Assembly (NCBI RefSeq): GCF_905220565.1
Contig: NC_059414.1
Span: 7,252,001-7,316,000 of the forward strand
Source of the DNA: Melitaea cinxia
Taxonomy: Eukaryota > Arthropoda > Insecta > Lepidoptera > Nymphalidae
Direction: 5' to 3'
Length of the DNA stretch: 64,000 bases
In this document: positions 7,950-20,438 of the stretch, one piece after another
Layout: every line of letters begins with the position of its first letter
How positions within the stretch are numbered: position 1 is the stretch's first letter
Made by a program: the position numbers and the translations under genes
The notes under the pieces: generated by a model
Seen by the model: only the letters and a program-made list of their open reading frames with translations
Databases searched by the model: none
Told to the model about the DNA's origin: nothing

Positions 7950-10900
7950 GGCGATGGAAGATCTAAAGAGACTTCCGAGGGTCGGCAGCTCCAGCGGGGA
8001 ATTGAACGAGTTAGCCGTCAAGCTCCAGAACATCGTCTACACAATGAAGAGTGTAGACAGAAGAGGTTATCTCCAGAATCCGCTATTAATAAGGGACGTC
8101 ATGGAGAAGCTTAGCCCGCATTTAATAAGCAAATGGGCGGAACACGCGGCGGTGAATGAAGAGAGAATCGCCCGTGACAACGAGATAACGGTGCTCGCCG
8201 AGTTTTTGATGGCGGAAGCAGACAAGCTGCTACGTTTCACGCACACCGGTAGACACGGCGCTTCAGGGTTTCTCAGAAGGGAGCGACCAACAACGAAGAG
8301 GACCGTGGTTAAAGAAAAGGTATTTACTACCAGTGAAGCAACGCGTGAAGAGCAATCGGTCATGTGCTTCCGATGCAAGTCGACGAGTCACTATACCCCG
8401 TTGTGTCCGCAGCTAAAGAAACTCACTACGAATGAAGTGTGGAAGTGGGCTAAGGAACAGCGGCTATGCTTCAGATGTATGAAGCGGAAACATAGCAGAG
8501 CCACATGCCAGGCAAAACTCTGCGGAGTCGATGGATGCAAGATGCCACACCACGCCATTTTGCACAAAAAAACAGAAATTGTTCCTAAAGAGGAAGAACC
8601 GTGTGCAGAACAGAGCACACCGGCGACAGTAATGAATGTCGCAACAAAGTCAATGCCAGGAACCGTGTTACTGAAGACTTGCAAGGTAAAATTAAGTGGT
8701 CTACGGGGGGAGGTCATCACGGACGCGCTCCTCGACGAAGGGTCTACAGTAACGTTGATCGACGAAGACCTGGCATACGAGATTGTCAAAGGGGGTCCGA
8801 AGAAGCCGCTCAAGCTTAAAGGTATCAATGAAGATCGACGAGTGAGCAGCGCAACAGTGAAGTTCCACATCCAAGGCGTACATGAGGATGTGAAACACGA
8901 GATTACAGCAAGAACGGTCAAAGGGTTGCAACTGTGTCGGCAGCGAGTACCGGATAATTTGACTCGATACAAACATCTATGTGGCGTCGTGAGACACACC
9001 GTCAACGAAGACGTCAAGCCTCGGATGTTGATCGGTGCTGACAACTGGCACCTGATTGTGTCGAGACAACTGCGTACCGGTAAACACAACGAACCAGCCG
9101 CATCGAGAACCATACTGGGCTGGGTGATCCACGGTTCAGTGCCCGAAAGGATTATAATGCAGAAAGAAGAATCTGTGCTCCACGTGTTCACCCCAGCCAG
9201 CGATGTGCAGCTGCAAAGGCTCGTCGAGAAACACTTTGACGTCGACTCACTGGGAATAACGAACAAAACTCGAGTCAGTGAGAACGACAAGAGAGCGGAG
9301 CGGATCCTAAAGGAGACGATCAAACGAAAAGGCGATCAGTTCGAGGTCGGGTTACCATGGAAAACCGACCACCTGGTACTACCCGACAGCTACGAATACG
9401 CGCTTAAGAGACTTCGCACGCTCGAAAAGAAAATGAGCAAAGAGCCCGCATTCAAAAGGGAATATGGGAAGCAAGTCACGAATCTCATCGGTAAGGGCTA
9501 CGCAGAGGAATGCGACGGTAGCGAACAAGCAAGCAGCGTCAAGTGGTACCTACCACACTTCGCCGTCGTCAACATAAACAAGCCAGAACGGGTACGGATG
9601 GTGTTCGACGCAGCGGCCAGAGTGGACGGCGTGAGCTTGAACGACTGCCTTCTGGAGGGACCGGATTTGCTAGCATCGTTTATCGGTATATTATTCGGGT
9701 TCCGCGAGAAGAAGATCGCGGTCACGGCGGATATCGAGGAAATGTTCCTACGAGTGAAGATCCGCCCCGAAGATCAACCGGCACAGATGTTCCTGTGGCG
9801 AGACGGTCCCAATGAAAAACCGCGCACATTTAAAATGACGTCGATGATATTCGGAGCGTCGTGTTCACCGTTTCTCGCTCACAGCGTGAGAAACTACAAC
9901 GCTTCCGAATTTGAAGACGAGTACCCCGAGCCAGCGCGAGCCATAAAGGAGAAACACTACATGGATGACTACTTAGACAGCTTCGACGACGAAAACAAAG
10001 CGATCGAAACGATACGGGACGTCATGCGAATACATGAAAGGGCTAACTTTAACCTCCGGGGATGGAACTCAAACAGCACAAAGGTGCTCGAGAGTATACC
10101 GGACGTTAAGCGATCAAAGAACTCAGACGTCCGACTGACGGCGCACCAAATGGAGAAGACTCTCGGGCTCAAATGGAACCCGAGAGAGGACACTGTCGGC
10201 TTCAACACGGACATCAAAAGAGTCCCGGAAGCCGTCAAAACTCAACGTAGAGTGCCGACAAAGCGGGAGGCACTAAGCGCCGTCATGTCTATCTACGATC
10301 CGCTAGGACTCATCAGCCAGTACACCGTGGTAGGGAAGATAATCCTACAAAGGCTGTGGCTGAAGAAGGTGCAATGGGACGAAGAGCTCCCAAGCGACGA
10401 AGCTGAAGAGTTTCAGCAGTGGGTAACCGGTCTAGAAGACATCTCCGCCCTGGCTTTGCCGCGATGCTACAGTATGGAGATAGCACCGGGGTCAGAGGTA
10501 CAGCTGCACGTGTTCAACGACGCTAGTGAACAAGCCTTTGCGACGACAGCCTACTGGAGGATCCGTCACGAGGACGGCGCCATAGAAGTAGCGCATGTCA
10601 TGGGAAAAGCAAAGGTGGCGCCGTTAAAGCTATTAACGATACCGCGGCTAGAACTGCAGGCGGCGGTTATTGGAGCTCGGGTGGCCAGTGTGATAGTTAA
10701 AGAACACACATGGAAACCGAGCAAGGTGGTTTACTGGACCGACTCCAAAACGGTACTTCATTGGATACGAAACGAAGACAAGAAGTACACACCGTTCGTG
10801 GCACACAGGCTTGCTGAAATCGCCGAGTTATCACATAGAGACGACTGGCGATGGATATCAACAGACGACAACGTAGCAGACGATGCTACGCGCATTGGAA

Positions 10901-12552
10901 CCAGACGGATAAGCAGAACGGACCGCTGGTTCAATGGACCTTCGTTTTTGAGAACGCCTGAGGAAGAGTGGCCTACAATGAGACCGGACGGCGAGCGATG
11001 CGACGAAGTAGTGTACAGTACGTTAGAAGGGAGTACTAGCGATGACGTCACGCTACCCGACATCAGCCGGTTCTCATCGTATAAGAGGCTAATAAGAGCC
11101 ACGGCCATGGTACGATTATTCATCGAAAGGCTCAAAGAAAAACAGAGAGACATCCCATTGCAAGTAGCGCACATGAAAGACGCCGAAGCGAGGTGGATAC
11201 GACAATCTCAAAAGGAGTCATTCGGCGATGAGTTAAACAGGTTAAAAACAAAACAGCCGCTTCGTAAAAACAGCAAGCTTACGAAGTTGGACCCGGATAT
11301 AGAAGACGGCATATTAAAAGCAAGAGGACGCATTGGAGCGTCAACGGTAACAACACACTCCAACCGACCAGTGATATTAGACGGCGGGCACTCCTTCACA
11401 AGGTTACTGATAGACAACGGACATCGGAACGCCGGGCACGCGAATAACGAGCGCGTAGTAAATGACCTACGCCAACGGTTCGTTATATTTCGCCTGCGAC
11501 CGACAGTAAGAAAGATAGCAAAGGGCTGTCAGTTCTGTCGGGTATACAAGGCGACGCCTAGGCGTCCACCGAAGGGAGACCTACCTGCGGAACGAATTGA
11601 TCCGGGGCACCGCGCATTTACATACTGTGGTGTGGACTACTTCGGTCCCTTGACGGTAACCATCGGAAGGAGGCACGAGAAGAGATGGTGTGCACTGTTC
11701 ACATGCCTAACAACGCGAGCAGTGCACCTAGAGATCGTACCGTCTCTATCAACGGACTCGGCAATTATGGCGTTGCGACGAATGGCCGCCAGAAGGGGCT
11801 GGCCGCAAGTTATTTACTCCGACAACGCCACGAATTTCCGAGGCGCCGACGTCGAGCTGCGAGATTGTTATCGAAAATGGATCCCCGAGCTCCGGAACTA
11901 CTGTCTACAATATGAGACAGAATGGCGATTCATACCACCGGGGGCGCCACACATGGGAGGCGCATGGGAACGATTGGTGCGGTCTGTTAAAGCGGCGCTC
12001 AGTACAACGTTGAAGGAGAAGTCTCCGAAGGAGGAAGTGCTTCAGACACTACTCACGGAAGCAGAGTACAGCATAAATGCGAGGCCGCTGACGCACGTTC
12101 CAGTAGACTACGAAGAAGAAGAAGCCTTAACTCCCAATCACTTCTTAATGGGGTCGTCGACAGGCCTGCCTAGGACGGGGCCGTGTACCGAAGCGGATCG
12201 CAGCATATGGCGGCGATCACAGGCGATGGCGGACCAGTTCTGGAGACGATGGCTCAGGGAGTACCTGCCGACACTCATACCAAGAGGGCAATCGAGGACG
12301 GAGGGACCGCAGTTGCAGCCGAACGACCTCGTCGTGATCGTCGACGGCACGCTGCCACGCAACACATGGCCCAGGGGGATCATCGTACGAGTGTATCCGG
12401 GACCAGACGGCGTCGTCCGAGCGGCCGACGTGCGAACCAAAGGAGGTGTGTTCCGGAGACCTGCAACGAAGATCGCCGTCCTGCTGAGGGGAGAGGCTGC
12501 GAAGAGTCTACGCCGGGGGGAGAATGTTACGGACGGCTTACGTCACAATTGA
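7900..12552 (+). CDS. pol: BEL gag C-terminus and pol polyprotein
   Basis: 1550 codons without a stop. In order: end of the Gag region; two CCHC knuckles (CX2CX4HX4C, from residues 156 and 190) for RNA packaging; aspartic protease with DEGS (D279); RT with VRMVFDAAA, ADIEEMFLRV and YMDDY (687-691); RNase H (FNDASEQAF, TDSKTVLHW); integrase with HHCC-type zinc region, then D1246 (GVDYFGP), D1308 (YSDNATNF) and E1357 (GGAWERLVRS); and a DUF5641-like tail. It makes cDNA from element RNA and inserts it. The frame is open from 7867, so the ATG at 7900 need not be the real start. The last codons run over the polypurine tract into the 3' LTR. Confidence 0.93.
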   Translation: MKTLEMKYGRPEYIVDKAMEDLKRLPRVGSSSGELNELAVKLQNIVYTMKSVDRRGYLQNPLLIRDVMEKLSPHLISKWAEHAAVNEERIARDNEITVLAEFLMAEADKLLRFTHTGRHGASGFLRRERPTTKRTVVKEKVFTTSEATREEQSVMCFRCKSTSHYTPLCPQLKKLTTNEVWKWAKEQRLCFRCMKRKHSRATCQAKLCGVDGCKMPHHAILHKKTEIVPKEEEPCAEQSTPATVMNVATKSMPGTVLLKTCKVKLSGLRGEVITDALLDEGSTVTLIDEDLAYEIVKGGPKKPLKLKGINEDRRVSSATVKFHIQGVHEDVKHEITARTVKGLQLCRQRVPDNLTRYKHLCGVVRHTVNEDVKPRMLIGADNWHLIVSRQLRTGKHNEPAASRTILGWVIHGSVPERIIMQKEESVLHVFTPASDVQLQRLVEKHFDVDSLGITNKTRVSENDKRAERILKETIKRKGDQFEVGLPWKTDHLVLPDSYEYALKRLRTLEKKMSKEPAFKREYGKQVTNLIGKGYAEECDGSEQASSVKWYLPHFAVVNINKPERVRMVFDAAARVDGVSLNDCLLEGPDLLASFIGILFGFREKKIAVTADIEEMFLRVKIRPEDQPAQMFLWRDGPNEKPRTFKMTSMIFGASCSPFLAHSVRNYNASEFEDEYPEPARAIKEKHYMDDYLDSFDDENKAIETIRDVMRIHERANFNLRGWNSNSTKVLESIPDVKRSKNSDVRLTAHQMEKTLGLKWNPREDTVGFNTDIKRVPEAVKTQRRVPTKREALSAVMSIYDPLGLISQYTVVGKIILQRLWLKKVQWDEELPSDEAEEFQQWVTGLEDISALALPRCYSMEIAPGSEVQLHVFNDASEQAFATTAYWRIRHEDGAIEVAHVMGKAKVAPLKLLTIPRLELQAAVIGARVASVIVKEHTWKPSKVVYWTDSKTVLHWIRNEDKKYTPFVAHRLAEIAELSHRDDWRWISTDDNVADDATRIGTRRISRTDRWFNGPSFLRTPEEEWPTMRPDGERCDEVVYSTLEGSTSDDVTLPDISRFSSYKRLIRATAMVRLFIERLKEKQRDIPLQVAHMKDAEARWIRQSQKESFGDELNRLKTKQPLRKNSKLTKLDPDIEDGILKARGRIGASTVTTHSNRPVILDGGHSFTRLLIDNGHRNAGHANNERVVNDLRQRFVIFRLRPTVRKIAKGCQFCRVYKATPRRPPKGDLPAERIDPGHRAFTYCGVDYFGPLTVTIGRRHEKRWCALFTCLTTRAVHLEIVPSLSTDSAIMALRRMAARRGWPQVIYSDNATNFRGADVELRDCYRKWIPELRNYCLQYETEWRFIPPGAPHMGGAWERLVRSVKAALSTTLKEKSPKEEVLQTLLTEAEYSINARPLTHVPVDYEEEEALTPNHFLMGSSTGLPRTGPCTEADRSIWRRSQAMADQFWRRWLREYLPTLIPRGQSRTEGPQLQPNDLVVIVDGTLPRNTWPRGIIVRVYPGPDGVVRAADVRTKGGVFRRPATKIAVLLRGEAAKSLRRGENVTDGLRHN
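12515..12524 (+). promoter_or_regulatory. Polypurine tract
   Basis: GGGGGGAGAA abuts the 3' LTR start TGTTAC, the expected place for plus-strand DNA priming. It lies inside the pol frame. Confidence 0.8.
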
Positions 12553-13327
12553 TTATGTTTTTGTTAGTTATAAGTAGGCTAATAAAATAAAGTATTAAGT
12601 AGTACGTAAGATACATAGATATAAGTAAATTGTATCTTAGACATTAAGCTATTGTAAAAATAATGTAAGAGTAAGACGAATGTATGCATTAGAAAGAAAA
12701 CAGGAGATGGCAACAGGCACGAGAGAGAGAGAGAGGGCAACAGTATGAAACAGACATACGGGCCAGAAAGTGAGGCAAAACACCCCTTCTACCAAACGTG
12801 GGCTGGAGTTGGTACTTGTCTCAAACAGGTCCGATAGGTTGGTACTCCGCAAAGGGCGGGGCCAAGATATACCGTTATCAAACGGGTCCGTTAGATTGGT
12901 ACTCCGCAAAGGGCGGGGCCGAGATCTACCGTTATTGACCGTCCGATTAGGTTGGTACTTGTCGCCAACATGTACCGTTATGTTGCCCACTCTCCTAGAA
13001 GCAGGTCTGTGATTGGTCAACGCAAATGGCGTGACCTAGACCTACTGCCATTGGCCCGTTGCAAAGGCGCGGGAAATGTACTAGCCATCTCCCGTTATAC
13101 GGCTGTTACCAGGGTGTGGGAAACGCTATATAACGCGTTTCCCAGCAACAGCCAGGCACTCTCTAACGAACATTCGCCGCACTCAAACAAGAACAAGGAA
13201 GAAATAAGAAATAAAGAAATAAGAACCGAGGAAACAATTGAAGTTTAATTAAGAAGCTTTGCAACCTCAACAGTGTTTGGTCCTTCGAAAATCGGATAAG
13301 AAGTGTGGTCCCCCGCCATACTCAATA
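12525..13327 (+). repeat. 3' LTR
   Basis: 803 bp, starting TGTTACGG and ending CTCAATA just before the target duplication. It matches the 5' LTR closely up to about 13200. It then carries about 70 bp missing from the 5' LTR, including GTGTTTGGTCCTTCGAA, a copy of the sequence that follows the 5' LTR. Confidence 0.9.
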
Positions 13328-13332
13328 ATACC

Positions 13333-14031
13333 TACGTGGGCATAGAATCACAAATTGAATAACTTCATTTGAATTATTGTCACAGTGGCCTTCACCTATG
13401 AATAGAGAACATGCTTTTGCTAACACGACGTTAAACTAACAGCTTGCGTTAATTATTATAGTTAATACAAAGGTACTCGTATGTGTATGCAGTAACCGTT
13501 TTAATAATAACAAGACTATTCTTCATGAACTAGGTATCGAAACGATTTACTAAGAATACTGGTATAAATCAAACCAAATAATCAAGATAGGAGTTATCGT
13601 TGCATACAAAACCCAGTGATTACGCATACGACGTAGTTTAACCTTTTTGTTGCCGCTTTTTATGCCTACTTCTCGGTTTCAATGAGCATTAGCATCACAC
13701 ACTCAAGCCCCTTATCTAAAAAAAAACTTCTAAATCGTAGGCATTTGGTATATAACTGTGTTTAAATACAAATACTACTTAACTCGATCTGATACAGAAA
13801 TAAAACGTTTTATCTTAACTGTTATCAGTTTAGTATAATTACAACCAGAAAATTTATTTACAGTAAATATTAAATAAGCTATGTATATAAATAAAAATAG
13901 TCCGCTGAAATGTATGTAAGTACTAGCATAACTTCAAAACGACTGCACTAAATTTGATGTATAAGAAAGGATAATTATTTTACTTGTGTTCGCTTTTGCC
14001 AGGACAAAGTTTGTAAAAAAAAAGCTAAAAC
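13333..14031. other. AT-rich stretch without recognisable gene
   Basis: No coding frame, RNA gene or named repeat seen. Confidence 0.55.
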
Positions 14032-14041
14032 AAAACGAAGT

Positions 14042-14374
14042 GTGTGTGCTGTGTGGCTACGGCACTAAAGAATTTAGCCACCCCCTCTCTTCCCGTGGGT
14101 GTCGTAAGAGGCGACTAAGGGATAACAAGGTTCCACAACCACCTTGGAACTTAAGAAGCCGACCGATGGCGGGATAACCATCCAACTGCTGGCTTTGAAA
14201 TACACAGGCCGAAGACGGGCAGCAGCGTCTTCGGTGCTACTAAGCCAGTACTGCGGTCACCAACCCGCCTGCCCAGCGTGGTGACTATGGGCAAAACACA
14301 TGAGTTCACGTTATTTTTGGCGTAAACTTGTGGAGGCCTATGTCCAGCAGTGGACTGTATAGACTGTAATGATG
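14042..14374 (+). mobile_element. SINE-like repeat, family A
   Basis: Insertion of about 333 bp with 10-bp target duplication AAAACGAAGT (14032-14041, 14375-14384). The head is GTGTGGCTACGGCACTAAAG; the tail is GGCCTATGTCCAGCAGTGGA followed by a short GATG-rich end. Copies with the same head occur at about 15653, 30341 and 34229. Sharp ends, target duplication and lack of coding make it a SINE or short LINE-mobilised element. I see no clear Pol III box A/B. Confidence 0.75.
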
Positions 14375-14384
14375 AAAACGAAGT

Positions 14385-15641
14385 ATTCACGAAAAAAAAT
14401 GCACGAAGTCAGCTTGTTACAAAAAAAATCAAACGTCAAAAGAATTATAAATGCAAGAAGTATTATTATTTTTATTAGGTACCTACATTCTAAAATATAA
14501 ATTTCAAATAGATTGTTATATTAACGATTACGTATGGTTTAAATATTTATATCACACGAATACAAGTCACGATTCTCATATATTTGTTTTGTTTAATTTA
14601 CAATATGTATTTATGTTATAAAATTTGTAATTATTTATGTATACTAGTAGCAAATAATAATTGGAGTGCATATGTCAAAAGAGGTGTTATTACAAACATA
14701 TCTGGTGTAAATGGACGCTTCGATGAGCTCTCTCTCGATCATTTACAGTGATATCGACATCAAAGGATACTTGTTTTAAAATCTATCCATCCACTGATGA
14801 CTGTGCCGCTTCATACACACTTAGCGTTGTTTAAACAAGTACCTAATACGCGTTTAATATACATAATTGTTATATTCGCTCCACATTTTCATAACATTAT
14901 TATTATACAACCTATATTAATACTATTAAAAAATTTGTTTAATAAGGACGAAAAAAAAGTGTCTCAAAATATAAACATTACGGCTCAAATGAACCGCCGC
15001 TACAATCCAAAACGTCAGTAAAATATGATGCCTGTGTTGATTTAAATATAAAATTAAATTAAGACCCAGGTGTCTTGAACGAAACCTCAATTACTTTTTA
15101 TTATTTACTCTTAACTCTTACATAAATATTGTTAAAATAAACAAACAATTAATAATTTAATAACAGGATACGTATAATGCCTGTCACGAAGTTTTGTTTA
15201 TACGTGGTAGGTGGTACCAACTATCAACTGTTTACACTTCTGAAACGGATAATTAAAAATTAAAGAAGGTCGTCATTTGATGCTTTTGCTAGCGATTTCG
15301 TGACTCGAACAAGGCTGACAAGTGAAGTTAACAAATAAAAAATATTTTTGTGTAGTTATTTTTTATCGTAACAAATAAAATAACTTCCATAGCAAAATTA
15401 TTAATTTCACATAAACATGTTCCTCCGTCTTGTTAACGTCCAAATTAACAAACGGTTATTACAACATAAATATTTCGTACGTATAAATAAAATCGTTACA
15501 ATTTTATACATGAATTGCTGCTTTGGTACTAATATACTATTTATAAATAGTATAGTACTCAACAAATTTTAATATAAGTATTTATTATACGTTATTATAA
15601 AATATGACATACAAGAATAATAACCAGCAATTAATTTTAGT
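14385..15641. other. AT-rich stretch without recognisable gene
   Basis: Short frames only (for example 14797-15021, plus strand), with no family signature. Confidence 0.5.
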
Positions 15642-15652
15642 AAGCTTTATCT

Positions 15653-15999
15653 TAGCAGTGTGGTTACGGCAGTAAAGAATATAGCCAACCCCTTTCTTCC
15701 CGTGGGTGTTACAATAGGCGACTAAGGGATAACACAGTTCCACTACTAAATTGGAACTTAAAAAGCTGACCGATACCGATGGCGGGATAACCATCCAACT
15801 GCTGGCTTTGAAATACACAGGCTGAAGACGGGCAGTAGCGTTTTCGGTGCAACAAAGCCAGCCCTGCGATCACCGACCCGCCCGCCCAGCGTGGTGACTA
15901 TAGGCAACACACAGTCATGAGTACGCACCATTTTTGCCGCGAACTTTGGGAGGCCTATGTCCAGCAGTAGACTGCAATAGGCTGAAGTGATGATGAGTG
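15653..15999 (+). mobile_element. SINE-like repeat, family A
   Basis: Second copy of the 14042 family, more diverged (CAGTAGACTGCAATAGGCTG tail, GATGATG end). An imperfect target duplication AAGCTTTATCT/AAGTTTTATCT lies at 15642-15652 and 16000-16010. Confidence 0.7.
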
Positions 16000-16010
16000 A
16001 AGTTTTATCT

Positions 16011-19000
16011 ATACTTAGAATGCATTTTGAATTATAGATGAAAAAAGTGCATAAAGAAATTACACAAATGTTTATTTCGTATAATTATTGAGTCTAATTT
16101 TTATTTTATTATAATTGTAACCCTTTTTAATCTTTTTTCATGGTACAAAATCGAACACAAGCAATCTTTGCTCAACGAGTACATTAGTAGCTTAAATTGC
16201 TTTTACATATACGGCTTCTAGGCTTCTATCAACTAGGACAAGCTTATAGAGTCGTCCGCGTTCCATTTAAAAACTAGTTCTAAGAGTACATAGTTTAAAG
16301 TTATTTCAATCGCAAGATATCGAATATTCACAACTGGTAACAGTTGGCAATAGTTTCATAGCAAAAATTTAGTACCTACCAATGCAGTAAAGTTTTGTTA
16401 TTTTTGTTAATAATATATAAATATTGAAATAGTTTGTTCTTAAACAAAACGTACGTATATCTTTATCCATAATGTAGTAAGTTACAAAATTGTTTGTAGA
16501 TTTGAAGACACTCGAGTTAGAAAACTGTTTTTAAATATACCTACACGATATTAATATGGAATAAAAATTAGGAACATCATATAGGAAAAACTATGTAGTT
16601 CTAATACAAAACCACTATCGAATAGGAATAAACTGAGTTAGCAGAACTGTTGAATGAACGGCAAATACAAGTTTGAATTTTATGTTGCCGTAATAGGTAA
16701 TTCATACAGCGGGCCGAATGGACACACCGCGCACCGGTCCCGCGACCGCAAGTTCGGTTCCCGTGGTCCCTCGCATTCTTGCCGAGGTTAACAACCGGCG
16801 CGCGCGCTTTCGTCCTTGATACATGCTCCTTTCTACAGACTCCGACGACTCGAGATTCTTGACTTAACCCCTAAAGCGAGATGTGTCGTCACACTACATA
16901 CCTCCTCACTACATATCTCAAAACGAACGAGAAAATGTCGAAATATGTGATCAAACAAATTAAAGTAATTTAATACGTTAGATGTCTTATTGCGTGTAGT
17001 TCTGTCGATAAACATATTACTTACATGTATTTTTTGAAATAATGCGTAACTTTAACCTTAACTATTTTTCATGAACTTATATCTTTTATCGTTACAACAT
17101 CGTCGTTAAAACATTTCATTTTCAATTTTCTTTCTAAAATTACTTCTGGTTTAATATAAGCAAGCATTATTTAAAAAATTCGTCAACAGAAATCTTAAGA
17201 TTTATTTTTATATGAAACAGAACAGGATAGAAAGAAAAAAATGACAGTAATACTTTTAAAGAAAACATAATGTTCTTGTGTGTCTGTAACTTGACTACTT
17301 TAACTCGTATAATAAGAACTGTAAGTAGGACAAAGTAACAAGCAGATGGACAAGGATCCTGTTTTATACAAAACATAGTATAAACTTGTTTTACGTTTAC
17401 TTTTATACTTACAAACGAAATTAAAATAAATGTATTATAACACTAGTCGTCCCTTTTAGTTTTCCTTGCTTTTACGTAAGTATATGGTTAAAAGGTTAAA
17501 AGTTTCGCTACCACAAGCCCTATCATAAACATTTACATACCCATATTACTCTATATAATATAGTTATCTAATTATAATGGGTTAGTTAAAATCGGTTCAA
17601 TGGTTTCAGTGTTTACCCAGTTTTGTTTTTTTTTATAAATTTAGTAGATATTTTTTGAAGTCCTAATCTTAGATCTTTATTATTTTGTCGTTACTGTTGT
17701 TATTATTAATTATTGTTCTTTTTTAAGGTTTTGTAATCTAGGTAATTTTAGAAAGATAGAATAAATTCAAGTTACGTTAGCATGATCTATAGCCAATGCT
17801 ATATACACTAGTCATAGATATACAGTGAAAGTTGCACATATGTATTATTAAGTACACATAATTTATAGTATTGATTTATTTGTTTATTTATAAAAATGCG
17901 CCAAAAAGGTAGACAAAATACTAACTTCCACAATAATTAACACCAATGTGTACAAACAATCTGATTGTTAATGGATACAAGAAAAAAAATTATCAATGCA
18001 ATAAAATTAAAATAAATGTTACACATAATGTTATATATAAACTCAAGTATCTTTGTATCTTTTACACCAAAATGCCTGTATGGAAGTGAATACTCAAGTG
18101 ATGTCATTGAAGGTATTGTAAATGTAGGAAAACATATCAAGGTTACACACAGTTCGTGCATTATCAAGAACTACTTATGTTAACAGGTACCTAGGACCTA
18201 GTAGTACCTACATACGATATTTACTTAATTTTTGGTTTTTCATCATGTCTTAATATACAATTTTATTTGTTTTTCGTCCTAGTAATTCTTTGTTTAGAGA
18301 TAAAAAAGGAAAAAAGATAATAACGTAAGCTTAAATTGCTCACATATCTAATATATTCTCGATATTTTAAATGAAAATAAAAATTAAGTTAAATTATTAC
18401 TTTTACTACATTTGCTAGCCCGTTGGCGTTCGATCGATTCCCGGCTGAGTTCGGGTGTATTTATATGTTTATATATGTATTATTTCACAAAAAAGTATAT
18501 TTATTTTAAAAAAAACTCAGCACATATACGAGTATATACACACACATAGGCACATATACAACGTGCTACCAAGCAGCATACAGCAACACACGCATTAAGT
18601 TGCTCAACAATCAATAGGAACAGTGACATAGGAACCGTGTGTGTATGTTACCGTGTGTGTTAACCGTGTGTGATATTTATTTATTTAGAATTTATAAATT
18701 CATTAAGTGGCCTATTAATAACAATTACACGTTGATAATTATGCTTGTACTTCTTTAATTTAAACGAAAAGTAGAACACTGATAACACGTTTGGTTTAGA
18801 AAATAATATTTATATCATATCAACGTTATCGATATGACACACATAGAATTATTATGTAACAACTTATACAAAAACACATCAGCTTACATTCAAAACGTAT
18901 ATTAACAAATCAATAATCTTTAGTCAAATAAGCTTTCAAACCGTTTTTTTAATCATCACATTACAAAGTATAATTAAATTAATGTTCGATAAATTAATTA

Positions 19001-19205
19001 TGGTTAATTTAAAGCTGCCGCCGATCCGGAATACAATTAATTAGGTATATTGTAGAAATCGGCAATGAACACAACCGATTGTGAATACCGTAGAAATAAT
19101 TATAGTTTCAGTCATGTGTCCTGCATTAAATATGTACAGTGCTACTAAAGCCGAGTTATTAAATATAACATTAAGTTAGAGGTGAGTTATTAAATATTTC
19201 ATTAA
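16011..19205. other. Long AT-rich stretch with one GC-rich pocket
   Basis: A GC-rich pocket at about 16706-16819 stands out; the plus strand there has a 33-codon frame from ATG 16718 (MDTPRTGPATASS), too short to assign. At 18634-18675 ACCGTGTGTG recurs three times. Otherwise no gene seen. Confidence 0.45.
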
Positions 19206-20175
19206 CTAGCGACCCGCCCCGGCTTCGCACGGTTGCAAAAACTATCAGTGTTCCTCTACTATATTGAATAAAATATAAATAAATAAATATTAAATAAATC
19301 CGTTGCGTTGTTTTAAAGATCTAAGATAACAGACAGCGGGAAGCGTATTTGTTTTGTACTATGTAATGATATAAATCTATAAATTCATATAAATAGTATC
19401 CAAGTCATATAAAAATCGTAAAAAAATCCTCGAGTTCACATCATGCATGTAAGTAGTACATCACTATAAGCAGATAAAGAATCAATTACATAAAAAATAT
19501 ACTATGATAAACGTAAACCAGCAGACCGTGACAAGAGTTCACAGAGGCGGTGATACAATAATCCCGTTTTTGTGGTCAGGTTCGCATTGCACAACGGTGT
19601 ACAATTACGGGTTAGTGACGGCGTCATGGTTAAAACTGCAAAAAGAACCTGCACACTATTATACGAGAATTAGCAAATATTTTGATCTCACAGTTTTCTT
19701 TAAATATATAACTAGGTCGGCACACAAGCGTACGTCTCATCTGATGGTAGAAGCATCGCAAGAGCGTTGCCGACCCTATCCCCAATCCCCCAGGAGCTCT
19801 GGTCACCTTACTCACCAAAAGGAACACAATACTGCTTGATAAACAGTATTATTTAGCTGTGGTCTTTTGTAAGGTCGCGGGTCGAGGTACTAACCCAGTC
19901 AGGCTGCTCCATATTTTGAACAGGAAATTTTCTGCTATACCCTACCCTAATTTCTTAATTATTAAGGGTTACTGAATTTTGTGTTTTTATAATAAAGAAT
20001 TCTATAAGAATCGTCTGCAAAGTATTTAAAAACCAGAGAAAATAAGAAATTACCAAATCGGTCCAGCCGTTCTCGATGTTTGTGCTTTAGGTTTCGCGAG
20101 CGTTCATTTGTGGGAAAAAAATAGCCTATATGTAGCCTTCCTCGGTAAATAGGCTATCCGACAAAAAAGGATTTT
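19206..20175 (-). mobile_element. Helitron-like remnant, split by a family-B repeat
   Basis: Its minus-strand 3' end is GAAGCCGGGGCGGGTCGCTAG (the CTAG complement lies at 19206-19209), a terminus often seen in lepidopteran non-autonomous Helitrons. Sequence of the same kind (CGGTCCAGCCGTTCTCGATG, TAGCCTTCCTCGG) reappears after the inserted repeat at 19712-19972. The far limit is uncertain. Confidence 0.4.
19712..19972 (+). repeat. Interspersed repeat, family B
   Basis: Shares the blocks CTCATCTGATGGTA, CCCAATCCCCCAGGAGCTCT, GTATTATTTAGCTGTGGTC and TCAGGCTGCTCCATATTTTG with copies at 25251-25386, 25972-26212 (minus) and 63347-63600. Non-coding, SINE-sized; no clear Pol III boxes found. Confidence 0.65.
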
Positions 20176-20438
20176 TTATTTTATTTTGTACGAGTAGTTG
20201 TTTTTTTTTTTAAACTTTTCTACTATATATAATATTTGTATTAATTCAAATATTGTATTTCAAAGTGTACGTAAACACAATAAAAATAAAAAATGTACAA
20301 AAGCTGGTTTTATAGCTAAACGAGCGATCATCCTGACAAACTTATGGCAAAGAATATAAAGAAGATCAGCGTATATGATGAATATAATTGTAATAAATTA
20401 GTTCTAAGAAAAACCAACAATCTGTTTATTATCAAATA

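Larger units (their letters stand above)
6294..13327 (+). mobile_element. BEL/Pao LTR retrotransposon
   Basis: Two long direct repeats (6294-7026, 12525-13327) beginning TGTTACGGACGG flank gag-pol. The target-site duplication ATACC is exact (6289-6293 and 13328-13332). The pol order protease-RT-RNase H-integrase, a DEGS protease motif, YMDDY in RT and a C-terminal DUF5641-like region define BEL/Pao. Comparing about 660 bp of the two LTRs I see one substitution, so insertion was recent. Gag and Pol frames are separated by a shift at about 7900. There is no env-like frame after pol. Confidence 0.95.

Noticed and set aside
8391..9323. 310-codon minus-strand frame inside BEL pol
   Set aside because: It is antisense to the zinc-knuckle/protease/RT coding region and has no domain of its own.
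12553..13327. Envelope gene after BEL pol
   Set aside because: Pol ends inside the 3' LTR, leaving no room for another gene.
19504..19839. 111-codon plus-strand frame as a gene
   Set aside because: Its second half is the family-B repeat and its first half is AT-rich flank.
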